Source of the DNA: 2-02-FULL-55-14 sp964473365
GTDB taxonomy: Bacteria > Bacteroidota > Ignavibacteria > UBA10030
Direction: 5' to 3'
DNA length: 64,000 bases
NCBI GenBank assembly: GCA_964473365.1
Contig: CAYYOV010000010.1
Span: forward strand, 25,257 to 89,256
Under the pieces are notes generated by a model. The model did no database searches and was not told the origin of the DNA. It saw nothing but the letters and a program-made list of their open reading frames with translations. Shown here one piece after another: positions 8,436 through 17,235 of the stretch. Position 1 is the stretch's first letter; every line of letters begins with the position of its first letter. A program made the position numbers and the translations under genes.

Positions 8436-9949
8436 TGGACCCCGAACTCCTCTCCGTACACCTTCCGCAGCAACTGGGCCACCGACGCGGCTGGCGTCCC
8501 GAATCGATGCAGAAGGATCCCCATAAGAACAAAGGAGGCCTGATCTGCGTCCTTGACACCCATGATCGGCTGCCCGACCCAACGCGTCGAGTTCTGCATC
8601 CGATACAACACGCGCGCACCGACCTTTGGCATCAGACCCCGCGGAAAGGCATAGATCGTCCCGACATTGTCACGTATCAATGTGGGGTAGCTTGCGTCGG
8701 AAACTGTCTGCACCGTATCGAACTGATTCAATCGTGTTGCGAAGAATGATGCTTCGACATTCTCAATTGGCGCAAAATCGACGAGGCTCCCTTGTCCGGT
8801 AACGTTCTCAGGGAACCCGGAGGAAAAAAGGACCTTTCCACCCGTTCGCTTGAAATCCGGAAGGGTCGCCTGTGCGATCTCGAGACTCGGCCCATTGTCC
8901 GCGTACCAGAAAACATACTTGAACAACTTCAGCGTCTCGGTGAGGGTCGGATTGATCAGGGCCGGGACCAGATCGCCACGCTTGATCGACGACGCGCCCC
9001 GTTTGATGTCCAAGATATCCAGCGGACGCAGCCGACCACCCATCAACGTATCGAACATCGCCTGATAGAAACCGCCAGCAGCATCGATGGGAGCATAGTC
9101 GTCGACGATAAGGAAGTCCCCCTTCGGCGAACGCACATGCCAGACCTTGCCCACCGCGGGCATCCGCACGATCGGGCTTTCTGCCCCTGCCACATCACGA
9201 GCCTTCAAATAGAAGACGTGATCGCCGGGAGTGAGCGAATCCCTTCTGTAATTCGGCGGATCGGAGGCTGTTATCACGCGATCCCGGAAAAGCGTCACGC
9301 TGTTGAAGGTCCCTGGAAGCGTGCGCCATCTCGACGGGTCGCTCGTATCGTCCAACGCATAGTAGTAGTTCGAGATCGTTTCGACGCCGTCGAAATCGTT
9401 ACCCGACCATTGGAACGTCGCGACCGTATAGGTGGTCTCCGGAACGTCAGACCTCAACACAAATGCGACGGTCGGTGACGAATTCTCGATCGGCACCGCA
9501 AGCGACGCGGGCGTCCGGTCCACGTCGCCCACATCGACGAAAGGCTCGCCGGCGTCCCACACGTGGTTTCCGTTGACATCCGTGAACGGCTCCGGTCCAA
9601 ACACGCCCGTCACGTCATAACGTCCATTCCCATGATCATCGAAGGCCGAGACGAAGAACCGATACGTCGTGTCCGAAGTGTTGAGACTGAGGGCAAACAG
9701 GCTGTCATTACGGGCCGTGAAGTGCCACGTCACGCTGTCAAAGGAAAAGAAGAACCCCCGGACGAATCCGTCCGGGTCGACACCCCACCAACGGAGATGC
9801 TGCTGGCTGGACGTCCGACGCAGCGAGCTGTCCGGATTCAAAAAGAGAGAGGTTTCCGGAGGATAATTGCCCACCGGCTGATTCGCGAACTCTTTCGAGC
9901 ACGTCATCAGGCCGAGAGCCACCACGGAGACCAGGAGTGCGATGCGCAT
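8432..9949 (-). CDS. Exported lipoprotein, 505 aa, partner of the TonB receptor
   Basis: Not assigned to a named family. The N-terminus is a lipoprotein signal with lipobox GLMTC, so it is lipid-anchored. Residues 25-130 and 155-260 look like two immunoglobulin/fibronectin-type beta-sandwich repeats, with PPETSLFLNP and SPTVAFVL openings and FFVSAFDDHGNG and VFYLKARDVAG closing strands. The C-terminal half (from about 280, DFLIVDDYAP...) resembles the GAT-like alpha/beta folds that often follow such repeats. It overlaps the TonB receptor by 4 bp. A strong hairpin lies just upstream of its ATG. Role inferred from context: surface partner of the receptor. Confidence 0.7.
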   Translation of the reverse strand: MRIALLVSVVALGLMTCSKEFANQPVGNYPPETSLFLNPDSSLRRTSSQQHLRWWGVDPDGFVRGFFFSFDSVTWHFTARNDSLFALSLNTSDTTYRFFVSAFDDHGNGRYDVTGVFGPEPFTDVNGNHVWDAGEPFVDVGDVDRTPASLAVPIENSSPTVAFVLRSDVPETTYTVATFQWSGNDFDGVETISNYYYALDDTSDPSRWRTLPGTFNSVTLFRDRVITASDPPNYRRDSLTPGDHVFYLKARDVAGAESPIVRMPAVGKVWHVRSPKGDFLIVDDYAPIDAAGGFYQAMFDTLMGGRLRPLDILDIKRGASSIKRGDLVPALINPTLTETLKLFKYVFWYADNGPSLEIAQATLPDFKRTGGKVLFSSGFPENVTGQGSLVDFAPIENVEASFFATRLNQFDTVQTVSDASYPTLIRDNVGTIYAFPRGLMPKVGARVLYRMQNSTRWVGQPIMGVKDADQASFVLMGILLHRFGTPAASVAQLLRKVYGEEFGVQ

Positions 9950-9968
9950 GCGGTCAGGAAAAGGACAA

Positions 9969-10000
9969 GGGGGGAACGGTCGACGAAGACCGCTCCCCCC
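9969..10000 (-). terminator. Strong hairpin between T9SS cargo gene and lipoprotein gene (terminator or attenuator)
   Basis: Read on the minus strand, two GC blocks pair (9995-10000 with 9969-9974 and 9987-9992 region with the complementary CGGTC block) around a GACGAA-type loop, and a T-rich stretch (TTGTCCTTTT) follows. It lies 11 bp after the cargo gene stop and only about 19 bp before the next ATG (9949), inside an otherwise continuous operon. Confidence 0.55.
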
Positions 10001-10010
10001 GATGAGACGA

Positions 10011-12275
10011 TTACTTCAGGAACACCATGCGTTGCACGGCCATCTGGTCGCCGGCACGCAGTGAGTAGAAATAGATGCCCGACGACAGATGGCTGGCGTC
10101 GAAGGCCACCTGATAGGTGCCCGGAGCCTGCTCCAGGTTCACCAACGTCGCCACCTCCTGTCCAAGCATATTGAAGACCTTCAGCGTCACCTTCGACGGC
10201 ATGTTCAACGCATACCGAATCGTCGTGGACGGATTGAAGGGATTCGGATAGTTCTGGCCGAGAGAGAACGCCGTCGGGACGTTGTCGATGAGTTCAACTC
10301 CCGTGATCGTCCCAAAGTCGCTGTCCTTGCGAGGCATCAACTTGTAGAATGAGAACGAGTAGTCCATGATGCCCGTCAGGCTTGAGATCTGCGACGAGAG
10401 CGGAATGAGGATCGCGTCGCTCGGCTTGGCCGTATAGCTGGCCGATGTGTCTGCATAGTAACGGTTTGTTCCAGCGTCATCCACCCGGAGGCCGAACGAC
10501 GTCGTCTTGCTCGACCCGATGAAGAACTCCCCGAAGTTACTGCCGGACCCCCCGGACGGATTGTCTGCATTACGCATAATGACGTAGGGAGCATTGATTC
10601 TCACCAGCACGCCCTCCCATTTCTCGAACGTGGCCGTACCGTCGACCGGCGGATTGCTCAGCGAGTAGCTGGCAGAACCCGATCCCGAAATGCTCACGGT
10701 TGCTGGTGCAGGCACGGCAACTCCGCGCGCAGGAACCTGCAAAAGCGAGACAACTCGCAATTCGGTGCGCGAGAAGTTCTCGAGCACGACGCCGCGAACG
10801 GTGATCTGGTCACCCTGTGCCAGGGTGTCGATCCCCGTGATCGCGCTGACCCCATAAATCGGGATCCCTTTCCACTCCCCAGTGCCCTCCGCCATCCACA
10901 ACCGCGGACGTCCGCCTGAGGTCAATTTGATGTCGGACGTATCCGCCGTGATGATCCCCGAGACCGTAACCGTGTCGTCCGCGAACCCAGAGAGGCCATT
11001 GACATACGGAGTATATTGCAGGTCGTAGACCGTCAGGCCGCTATTCCGGATCACGTAGAAGTGTGGCACGCTCGGATCAGGGAACGATCCTGTCGTGTTG
11101 CCCGGAGCATATGCGGTCACGTAGTAGCTGACAAGCGAACCGTCAGCCTGCGGCGGAATTGTGGCCCGGAAGAGGCTATCGCCCGGGGCCAGTTGAGATG
11201 AGATGCGGACCCATGAGCCTGCCGTGCCAACCTTGTAATAGATTGCGCAACTGTCCACCGGTCCGGCCGGTGAAGCATTCAGATCCTTAGCAGACCATGT
11301 TACATTGACAGCATCAGCCGACAGCGGGACTTGAGGTGCCCGGCTGAGAGCGGCGATCGAAGGCGCGAACTTGTCGATCACGATATCGCCTGGATACGTC
11401 GATCCACTAAGCTGGGAAGGACCCGGATACAACGGCATGATGGTGTATTCCCCCGCCGTACCGGTACGCGATTGGGGCAACACGATACCGCGAATGTACG
11501 AGAGCTTCGTCCCGACCGGGGGGGGCGTATAGCGGGAACCTGTTATCTTGTGTCCGCGCAGCGTATAGTAGCCCGAGCCGTCATACATCAGCATCTGGTT
11601 CCCGGCGGCGTCGACGAATGTGAACCTGCCCGAAGAGAGGTCGACAGAGTTGACCGTCACATTCCGCACGACCACGTACATCCCTTCATATTTTTCACCT
11701 GATGAGATCTTCGGCGTGGTACCGGTCGAGAAGCTGTCGACCGTCACCTCTGCCGGAGCGGGTCGAGGCAGACTGGCTCCGACCGAGATCGGCGACACAT
11801 TCTCGTAGAAGCCGACATTGTAGATGAAGACCTCTGTGAGACCGTTCGGTTGGCTGCCAAATTCCGTAACGCGCCCCGTCAGCGTGACGACATCTCCGGA
11901 GTCGAGGGCCGTGATCAAGGTGCTCTGTGCCGTTGTTGAGGTATCGTTCGTGAGGACGTTCAGACCGCCCCACAACTGGCCCGTGGCTGTATCCTGGATG
12001 AAAATGTTGTAGCGGGCCAACGTATAGGTCAGAATGCGCGGCTTCACGATAACGATTCCCGTCACCGTGACCGTATCGTTATTGTACGGCGAATCGTCCA
12101 GCGCCACGCGCGCCGTCGCCTGTTGTGCGTCCATCAGCAACAACGAGTCGATCGGCACCTGCTGCAGCTGAGGGATGGTGACCTGGACCGGCGTTTGGCC
12201 GGCGGCCGGTAATGTGAAGAGTGCGATCAACGCCAGCGCGAAGAGCGCGACTCCAGGACGTAGCCGATGGGTCAT
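10011..12275 (-). CDS. Secreted multi-domain protein with T9SS C-terminal sorting domain
   Basis: A 754-residue exported protein. Start ATG 12275 is set by AGGAGG 6 bases upstream and gives a clean signal peptide (FALALIALFTLPAAGQ). The middle contains at least two OB-fold-like segments (VTVTGIVIVKPRILTY..., VSGIITADTSD...), as in nucleic-acid or sugar-binding exported proteins, and an Ig-like segment around residues 300-410. The last ~85 residues are a textbook type IX secretion tail: SLGQNYPNPFNPSTTIRY, VFNMLGQEVATLV, SSGIYFYSLRAG. The protein should cross the outer membrane by T9SS and be attached to or released from the surface. No catalytic motif was recognised. It sits 31 bp after the preceding exported-protein gene. 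Confidence 0.88.
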   Translation of the reverse strand: MTHRLRPGVALFALALIALFTLPAAGQTPVQVTIPQLQQVPIDSLLLMDAQQATARVALDDSPYNNDTVTVTGIVIVKPRILTYTLARYNIFIQDTATGQLWGGLNVLTNDTSTTAQSTLITALDSGDVVTLTGRVTEFGSQPNGLTEVFIYNVGFYENVSPISVGASLPRPAPAEVTVDSFSTGTTPKISSGEKYEGMYVVVRNVTVNSVDLSSGRFTFVDAAGNQMLMYDGSGYYTLRGHKITGSRYTPPPVGTKLSYIRGIVLPQSRTGTAGEYTIMPLYPGPSQLSGSTYPGDIVIDKFAPSIAALSRAPQVPLSADAVNVTWSAKDLNASPAGPVDSCAIYYKVGTAGSWVRISSQLAPGDSLFRATIPPQADGSLVSYYVTAYAPGNTTGSFPDPSVPHFYVIRNSGLTVYDLQYTPYVNGLSGFADDTVTVSGIITADTSDIKLTSGGRPRLWMAEGTGEWKGIPIYGVSAITGIDTLAQGDQITVRGVVLENFSRTELRVVSLLQVPARGVAVPAPATVSISGSGSASYSLSNPPVDGTATFEKWEGVLVRINAPYVIMRNADNPSGGSGSNFGEFFIGSSKTTSFGLRVDDAGTNRYYADTSASYTAKPSDAILIPLSSQISSLTGIMDYSFSFYKLMPRKDSDFGTITGVELIDNVPTAFSLGQNYPNPFNPSTTIRYALNMPSKVTLKVFNMLGQEVATLVNLEQAPGTYQVAFDASHLSSGIYFYSLRAGDQMAVQRMVFLK

Positions 12276-12306
12276 GATGCCTCCTTTTGATGAAATGAGC
12301 ATTGAA

Positions 12307-14400
12307 CTACTTGATGATCAAGAATTTGCCACGCTGAATATCCCCCGAAACCTTGTCGAGCACCGTAAAGAGATACAACCCGGTCGCCAGCGCTTGATCG
12401 TTCGCCGACACCAGGTCCCACGCATGCTCCCCACCTGAGAATTGTTGCGTTCCATCCGAGAACCGCTGGAACCAGTTCATGTCCGACCCCGTGTAGGTCA
12501 CGGCGTCGTGCTCGAAGCTGTCGACGAGATCGCCAGCCAGCGTGTAGATGCGCACTTCTGAACGGGCCGGCAAGTTCGTGAAATACAGCTTGCGGTCCCG
12601 CTCACCACGTCCGTCCCAATATGCCTTGGCATAGTACGGATTGGGATAGACGCCAACACCCGGAGATCCCGGTTGAGCTGGCGTTGTGCCAGGCAACACC
12701 CGGCGGAGCGTCTGGATCTTGCTGCTCTCCAAACTCTGGAGGTCTGTCGATGCGTCTCCCGAATCGAAAGCGGTAACTGCGAAGCCATATTGCCAACCGT
12801 TAAGGACACCCGGGATCGTGAATCGATAACTATACGTCGTCGTGTCCCCCGGAAACGCTACCGGAGAGGTCAACCGGATCGACCCAAATCCTGTATTGTA
12901 TCCGATGCGATTGCCAGCAAGATCGAACTCACCGAGGGTCACAAGATCCGATAGCAGGTCCTGCGATTCACTGAGATCGACACCCGTGTTCGTGCCGTAG
13001 ACACGGTAGCCCTCGAAATCCATGGCATTGGTGATGGGATCCACCGACGTTTCGGCCGAAGCATCCCAGTAGATTTCCACGCGACCGTCGAGAGGTTGCA
13101 CCCGGACCCGTGGCGAACGCGGGGGCGACGGCAGGAAGTAGCGCTTGGGCGCTCCGAAGGGGCCGGTCCACTGCTCATCGGGGTCCTGGATGCCGTTGCC
13201 GTTCCGATCTTCCCCATCATACGTCCGTTGCGCCCACTCACACGCCTGCAGCAGATTGACCTTCTGTGCGGGCGAATCATCCTCGGTCGGCGATGAGGAC
13301 TTCTTCTTGGCCGCCATCAATGCGAACACGACGTTAATGGAGTCACCCGGGGCAATCCTCGTGAATGGACCCGTGGTCAGCATCGTCATGAAGTTGCTCG
13401 GCTTGGTGATCCCGGCGATCTCAGCACGAGTCAGACCCGTCGCCATTTTGTCGTACTTGGCATTGTCCGTGGTCGGCGAGAAGTACACCGGCTCGGAGGT
13501 GTTCCGGAATTGCCACGATTGATAGCTTGTCGTGCGGCGATACGGCGAAGACCCAAGGAATTTCATCGCCCCATAGCTGTCCGCAAGCCCGGCGTCTCCG
13601 TTGTAGTCATATGCGTACGCCAGGTTCAACGTGTCGACATACCCGAGCCCCCCCCTGTTATAAAATGGAGCACCCACGGTCGGCGGAGTAACGTTGGTGT
13701 TCCGCACGACAAGGTCCGCCCAGAGCGCGACGTACACACTGTCCAGGGAGGCCGCCCCGACGTTCTTGATCCAATAATTGAAGACGACAAAGTTGTCAGC
13801 GAACGAGAAGTTGAACGCGTACGTCTCGAGATGGACGTTGATCCCGAGTGGGTTATGGTTCGGGATCGGTTCATTGTTCTGATTGGGATTGGTCGTGTTG
13901 AGGTCAGTGAAGTTTGCGATGAAATCCTGATGACTGATCGCATCGGGCGAATAGAACCGACTGTCGGGGAGGGAGGACTTCTCCACGACGCGAGAATCGA
14001 CGCCGGTCGTGAACTCAAATCCCTCTGACACCGTCCGCAACGAAGGGACATCGATCGCGCCCGTCGTCACACGAACTCCCCCGGGAGTCACCGCGCCGAC
14101 CCAGAGGCCACCGACAAAAAGGTGCTCAACACCTGAGCCTCGTGGATACTGCATGGAGGGCTGCGTCGGCCAAAGGCGAAAACCGTGCCCGAACACACCA
14201 TAGTTCGAGACGGTCAACGCAATATTGCCCACGTTGGTGAACTTGGAATTGTCGTCACCAGTCGACTTCAAGAGTGATTGACTCTGGGCGGAGTGTGGAA
14301 AGGAGAGCAGCGCGCACAAGGCGAAAAAACCTATCGACCGGGCGGGTTGCAGAAGGCTGGTGGTCACAACGGCGAGGCGCTTCGTCTCAGAGGGCTGCAT
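12307..14400 (-). CDS. Secreted protein with T9SS-like C-terminal domain, first gene of exported-protein operon
   Basis: 697 residues from ATG 14400. An in-frame TTG at 14490 would lie upstream of the promoter read here, so I prefer 14400. The signal peptide is SIGFFALCALLSFPHSAQS. The body (SNYGVFGHGF..., VEHLFVGGLWVGA, YWIKNVGAASLDSVYVALWADL) matches large exported proteins of unknown function common in this bacterial group. A fibronectin-like segment near 460-560 precedes the tail GVYPNPYYAK...KLYFTNLP...VRIYTLAGDLV...ATGLYLFTV, a variant T9SS sorting domain. It is followed by the second T9SS cargo gene after 31 bp. The function is unknown beyond export. Confidence 0.8.
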   Translation of the reverse strand: MQPSETKRLAVVTTSLLQPARSIGFFALCALLSFPHSAQSQSLLKSTGDDNSKFTNVGNIALTVSNYGVFGHGFRLWPTQPSMQYPRGSGVEHLFVGGLWVGAVTPGGVRVTTGAIDVPSLRTVSEGFEFTTGVDSRVVEKSSLPDSRFYSPDAISHQDFIANFTDLNTTNPNQNNEPIPNHNPLGINVHLETYAFNFSFADNFVVFNYWIKNVGAASLDSVYVALWADLVVRNTNVTPPTVGAPFYNRGGLGYVDTLNLAYAYDYNGDAGLADSYGAMKFLGSSPYRRTTSYQSWQFRNTSEPVYFSPTTDNAKYDKMATGLTRAEIAGITKPSNFMTMLTTGPFTRIAPGDSINVVFALMAAKKKSSSPTEDDSPAQKVNLLQACEWAQRTYDGEDRNGNGIQDPDEQWTGPFGAPKRYFLPSPPRSPRVRVQPLDGRVEIYWDASAETSVDPITNAMDFEGYRVYGTNTGVDLSESQDLLSDLVTLGEFDLAGNRIGYNTGFGSIRLTSPVAFPGDTTTYSYRFTIPGVLNGWQYGFAVTAFDSGDASTDLQSLESSKIQTLRRVLPGTTPAQPGSPGVGVYPNPYYAKAYWDGRGERDRKLYFTNLPARSEVRIYTLAGDLVDSFEHDAVTYTGSDMNWFQRFSDGTQQFSGGEHAWDLVSANDQALATGLYLFTVLDKVSGDIQRGKFLIIK

Positions 14401-14437
14401 TCGTTCGACAGGATCGGCGTGTATTGAATCAGGTATC

Positions 14438-14465
14438 AATATAGGAATACCGTTTGCCGAGTCAA
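14438..14465 (-). promoter_or_regulatory. Promoter of the six-gene exported-protein operon
   Basis: Minus-strand -35 TTGACT (14460-14465), 16-bp spacer, -10 TATATT (14438-14443). The predicted start of transcription is near 14431, 31 bases before ATG 14400. It lies between the transglycosylase stop (14494) and the operon. Confidence 0.65.
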
Positions 14466-14493
14466 GGGGCGCATGTAAAGTTTTCGACAATTC

Positions 14494-16974
14494 TCACTGT
14501 TCGGGTACGACGATCTCGTCACCAACCTTCAATCCGTCCCTGCGAGGATTCGATCGTTCAAGGTCTTGCACGGAGACTCCATATTGCTTTGCGATGCTCC
14601 AGTAGGTCTCCCCCCGGCGAACGAGATGGGTGCGCCCACTGTTCGCTCCCTGCGCAGGGGGAATGCGTAGCGTCTGACCGACCGACAGAGCATCACTTCG
14701 GAGGCCGTTGATCTGCTTAAGCGCAGCGATGTCCACGGCATGGCGGCGAGCGATCTCGAAGAGCGTATCGCCCTTGCGAACGACAACTGTCCGCCCTGGA
14801 GAGGTCTCCGATCGCGACGGCCGGGCGATCGGCTTCGTCGGAATGATGCTCGCGCGCTCATTCGGACGCTCGTAGACCTCCAACCGCTGACCGCTTCTGA
14901 TCGTACTGGACCGGAGTCCGTTCCATGAACGAAGGTCCGCCACCGAGACGCCGTATTCTCGAGCGATCCGGTCCAGCGTTTCGCCCGAACTCACCGTGTG
15001 CTCGATCCATTCACCACTGCCCGACCCACGTTCGACGCTGGCATGGATTTCCTGCACAGACCGGGGGCGTGCAGCCGTACGCGCCTGCTTCTCCTCAAAA
15101 CTTTGCTTGCTCACCTCGCGATACCGAGCCGCTTCACCGGGATCGACGTAGACCGCCAGGGTCTGGCCGGGCCGGATGGTGCTACCATATGAAATTCCGT
15201 TCCAATTGCGGATGTCGGACGCTCGCACGCCATACCATTCAGCGATGTGGCCGATCGTGTCACCACGACGCACGGTGTAGTCGAGCCGCGTCTTACCTGC
15301 AGGCCGGGTGGTTGTTCGAGCAGGGGCCGCCAATCTCTCGGATGATCGACGTGCCGCTCCAAAACTCACCGAACGTGACGGTCGATCGTACTCGAACGGT
15401 ACCTTGCCCCGATCGGCGGTGATCTCCTTCGGCACGGGGATGGCCAACTGCGTCCCGATCGAGAGGCGTCGCGTGTTTTTGATGTTATTCAGATCAGCCA
15501 GCATCGTGGCCGTCATGCTATATCGTGCGGCGATCCCCGATAGGGTCTCGCCTGAACGCACAACGTGCATCGTCCAGTCGCGCCGTTTTTGCGGCGGCAC
15601 GGCTGCGAACCGAACCTGGAAGGTGTCGCGAGTTCCCGGAGGGATTCGGAGTCGATAACCCGTGACGCCTGGCGGAGTACACCAGCGAAGTAATTCCGGA
15701 TTGAGCGACTTTAACGTCTCCGCATCGGTCCCGGCACACGTAGCAAGAGCGGTCAGGTCGACGCAATCGTCGATCGTTACCACGTCATAGGCGAGCGAAT
15801 CGTGGAGGCTGATGCCCGCAAAACCATACAACGAAGGCTGCAGTCCGATACGCGCAACCGCGATATATTGTGGGATGTAGTTCCGCGTTTGCCGTGGAAG
15901 ATGCCGGCGCATCTCCCAGAAATCGGTCGATCCGCCGCGGCGAATAGCACGAAAGATCCGGCCGGCTCCCGCGTTGTACGCACCAAGGACGTGGTACCAA
16001 TCTCCGAACTCGGCATAGAGATCGCGCAAGTGACGTGCGGCGGCACGCGTCGATTTCTCAAAATCCCGGCGCTCGTCGTACCACCAGGTAGTACGGAGGC
16101 CATACATTGACCCTGTGCCCTTCATGAATTGCCATAGCCCCACCGCCCCAACCCACGACCGCGCATCTGTTCGGAGGCCGCTCTCAGGCATCGCCAGGAA
16201 CACCAGCTCTTCCGGAACCCCCTCTTCCTTGAAGACCCGCCGCATAAGCGGAAAGTAACGGCCCGAAAGTGCCAACCAACGCTCCATGTGCTCCCGACCC
16301 TTGCCCATGAAGAATGAGATGTTCCGCTCGACATGTTCGTTGAAGCCGAGCGGCACCTTGGTCCCCTTGATCTCGTGTCGCGGAATGCCGCTGATCGTCG
16401 TATCGGGTGACTCGACCAATTCGCTCAGCTTCTCCCGAAGTGCATACAACGACGCATACGGGCTCAACTGATGAATGCTGGCGATGTATCGTTCGTAATC
16501 TTCAATGATACTGGCGCTCAGGTCCCGGAAGTCCTGATTCTGCTCGGCCTCCGGATCCTCGCTGAGATCGTTGATGATCTGGATCGTCCGTTCGAAGTCG
16601 ATCTCGCACTGCGCCGTGTCCCCGGCCTCCTGAGCCTCAAGGGCCGAAAGATACGATGTTCGAGCTTCTTCGAGGCGACGCGCGAGGAGGTCGGCCGGAT
16701 CGACGATCGTGGTGTCCACACCCAACGCCATGGAAGTGTCTGTCGAAGCTCCGGGAGAGGACACTTCCCGAATGGCGACCAACGTATCCGATGCGTCTGA
16801 ATTGGCTGGGGGAATCAGGAGCGCAGGCTTTTCGCGTTCCAGAGATTCCTGCTCCTGAGCCGCGCGCGCGAAGATGCGGTCAGCAGCCTCAGGGTCACGG
16901 TCAGCAACCGTTGAACCTGTGGAACAACCGAAGGATAGGGCACAGAAAATGGCCGAGAGCGAGCGAATTGTCAA
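14494..16974 (-). CDS. Membrane-bound lytic murein transglycosylase (MltD-like) with five LysM domains
   Basis: A lipoprotein-type signal (ending LSFGC) is followed by a helical region, then a goose-lysozyme/SLT domain with catalytic Glu in LAMPESGLRTDA and the family signatures GAVGLWQFMKGTG and VLGAYNAGAGRI. Five LysM repeats follow (HVVRSGETLSGIA, YTVRRGDTIGHIA, HTVSSGETLDRIA, VVRKGDTLFEIA, HLVRRGETYWSIA). It cleaves peptidoglycan glycan chains to 1,6-anhydromuramoyl ends. The ATG at 17115 would add about 47 Arg/Pro-rich residues before the signal. TTG 16974 places the signal peptide at the N-terminus and lies about 30 bases after a TATCTT -10 element, so I use it; the start remains uncertain. 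Five LysM is at the high end for MltD proteins. Confidence 0.85.
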   Translation of the reverse strand: MTIRSLSAIFCALSFGCSTGSTVADRDPEAADRIFARAAQEQESLEREKPALLIPPANSDASDTLVAIREVSSPGASTDTSMALGVDTTIVDPADLLARRLEEARTSYLSALEAQEAGDTAQCEIDFERTIQIINDLSEDPEAEQNQDFRDLSASIIEDYERYIASIHQLSPYASLYALREKLSELVESPDTTISGIPRHEIKGTKVPLGFNEHVERNISFFMGKGREHMERWLALSGRYFPLMRRVFKEEGVPEELVFLAMPESGLRTDARSWVGAVGLWQFMKGTGSMYGLRTTWWYDERRDFEKSTRAAARHLRDLYAEFGDWYHVLGAYNAGAGRIFRAIRRGGSTDFWEMRRHLPRQTRNYIPQYIAVARIGLQPSLYGFAGISLHDSLAYDVVTIDDCVDLTALATCAGTDAETLKSLNPELLRWCTPPGVTGYRLRIPPGTRDTFQVRFAAVPPQKRRDWTMHVVRSGETLSGIAARYSMTATMLADLNNIKNTRRLSIGTQLAIPVPKEITADRGKVPFEYDRPSRSVSFGAARRSSERLAAPARTTTRPAGKTRLDYTVRRGDTIGHIAEWYGVRASDIRNWNGISYGSTIRPGQTLAVYVDPGEAARYREVSKQSFEEKQARTAARPRSVQEIHASVERGSGSGEWIEHTVSSGETLDRIAREYGVSVADLRSWNGLRSSTIRSGQRLEVYERPNERASIIPTKPIARPSRSETSPGRTVVVRKGDTLFEIARRHAVDIAALKQINGLRSDALSVGQTLRIPPAQGANSGRTHLVRRGETYWSIAKQYGVSVQDLERSNPRRDGLKVGDEIVVPEQ

Positions 16975-17010
16975 CGCAAACCGTTGGTCGTTTAGAGGAG
17001 TGGATGAGGA

Positions 17011-17039
17011 AAGATACGGATTGTTCGCGAAAATCGGAA
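17011..17039 (-). promoter_or_regulatory. Possible promoter of the lytic transglycosylase gene
   Basis: Minus-strand -10 TATCTT (17011-17016) with a weak -35 TTCCGA (17034-17039) and 17-bp spacing; predicted +1 near 17004. It falls inside the frame that would extend the gene to 17115, which supports the downstream TTG start. Confidence 0.35.
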
Positions 17040-17235
17040 GCGAACAGGGTCTGCGGATGTACGGGGAGGGGATCGAGCAACGAGAGGGTCGATTCCGGCG
17101 ACGACGAGTGGTCAAACGACGATGCGTGGGATCGCAGAACTCGACGATCTCCCTTCCTTCCGGTGGACGTCGAGCCAGCGGTCATCCCTCACATTCGGTC
17201 AGCGCCGTCACCCCCCGAGAGGGCCGGGGCGCACG

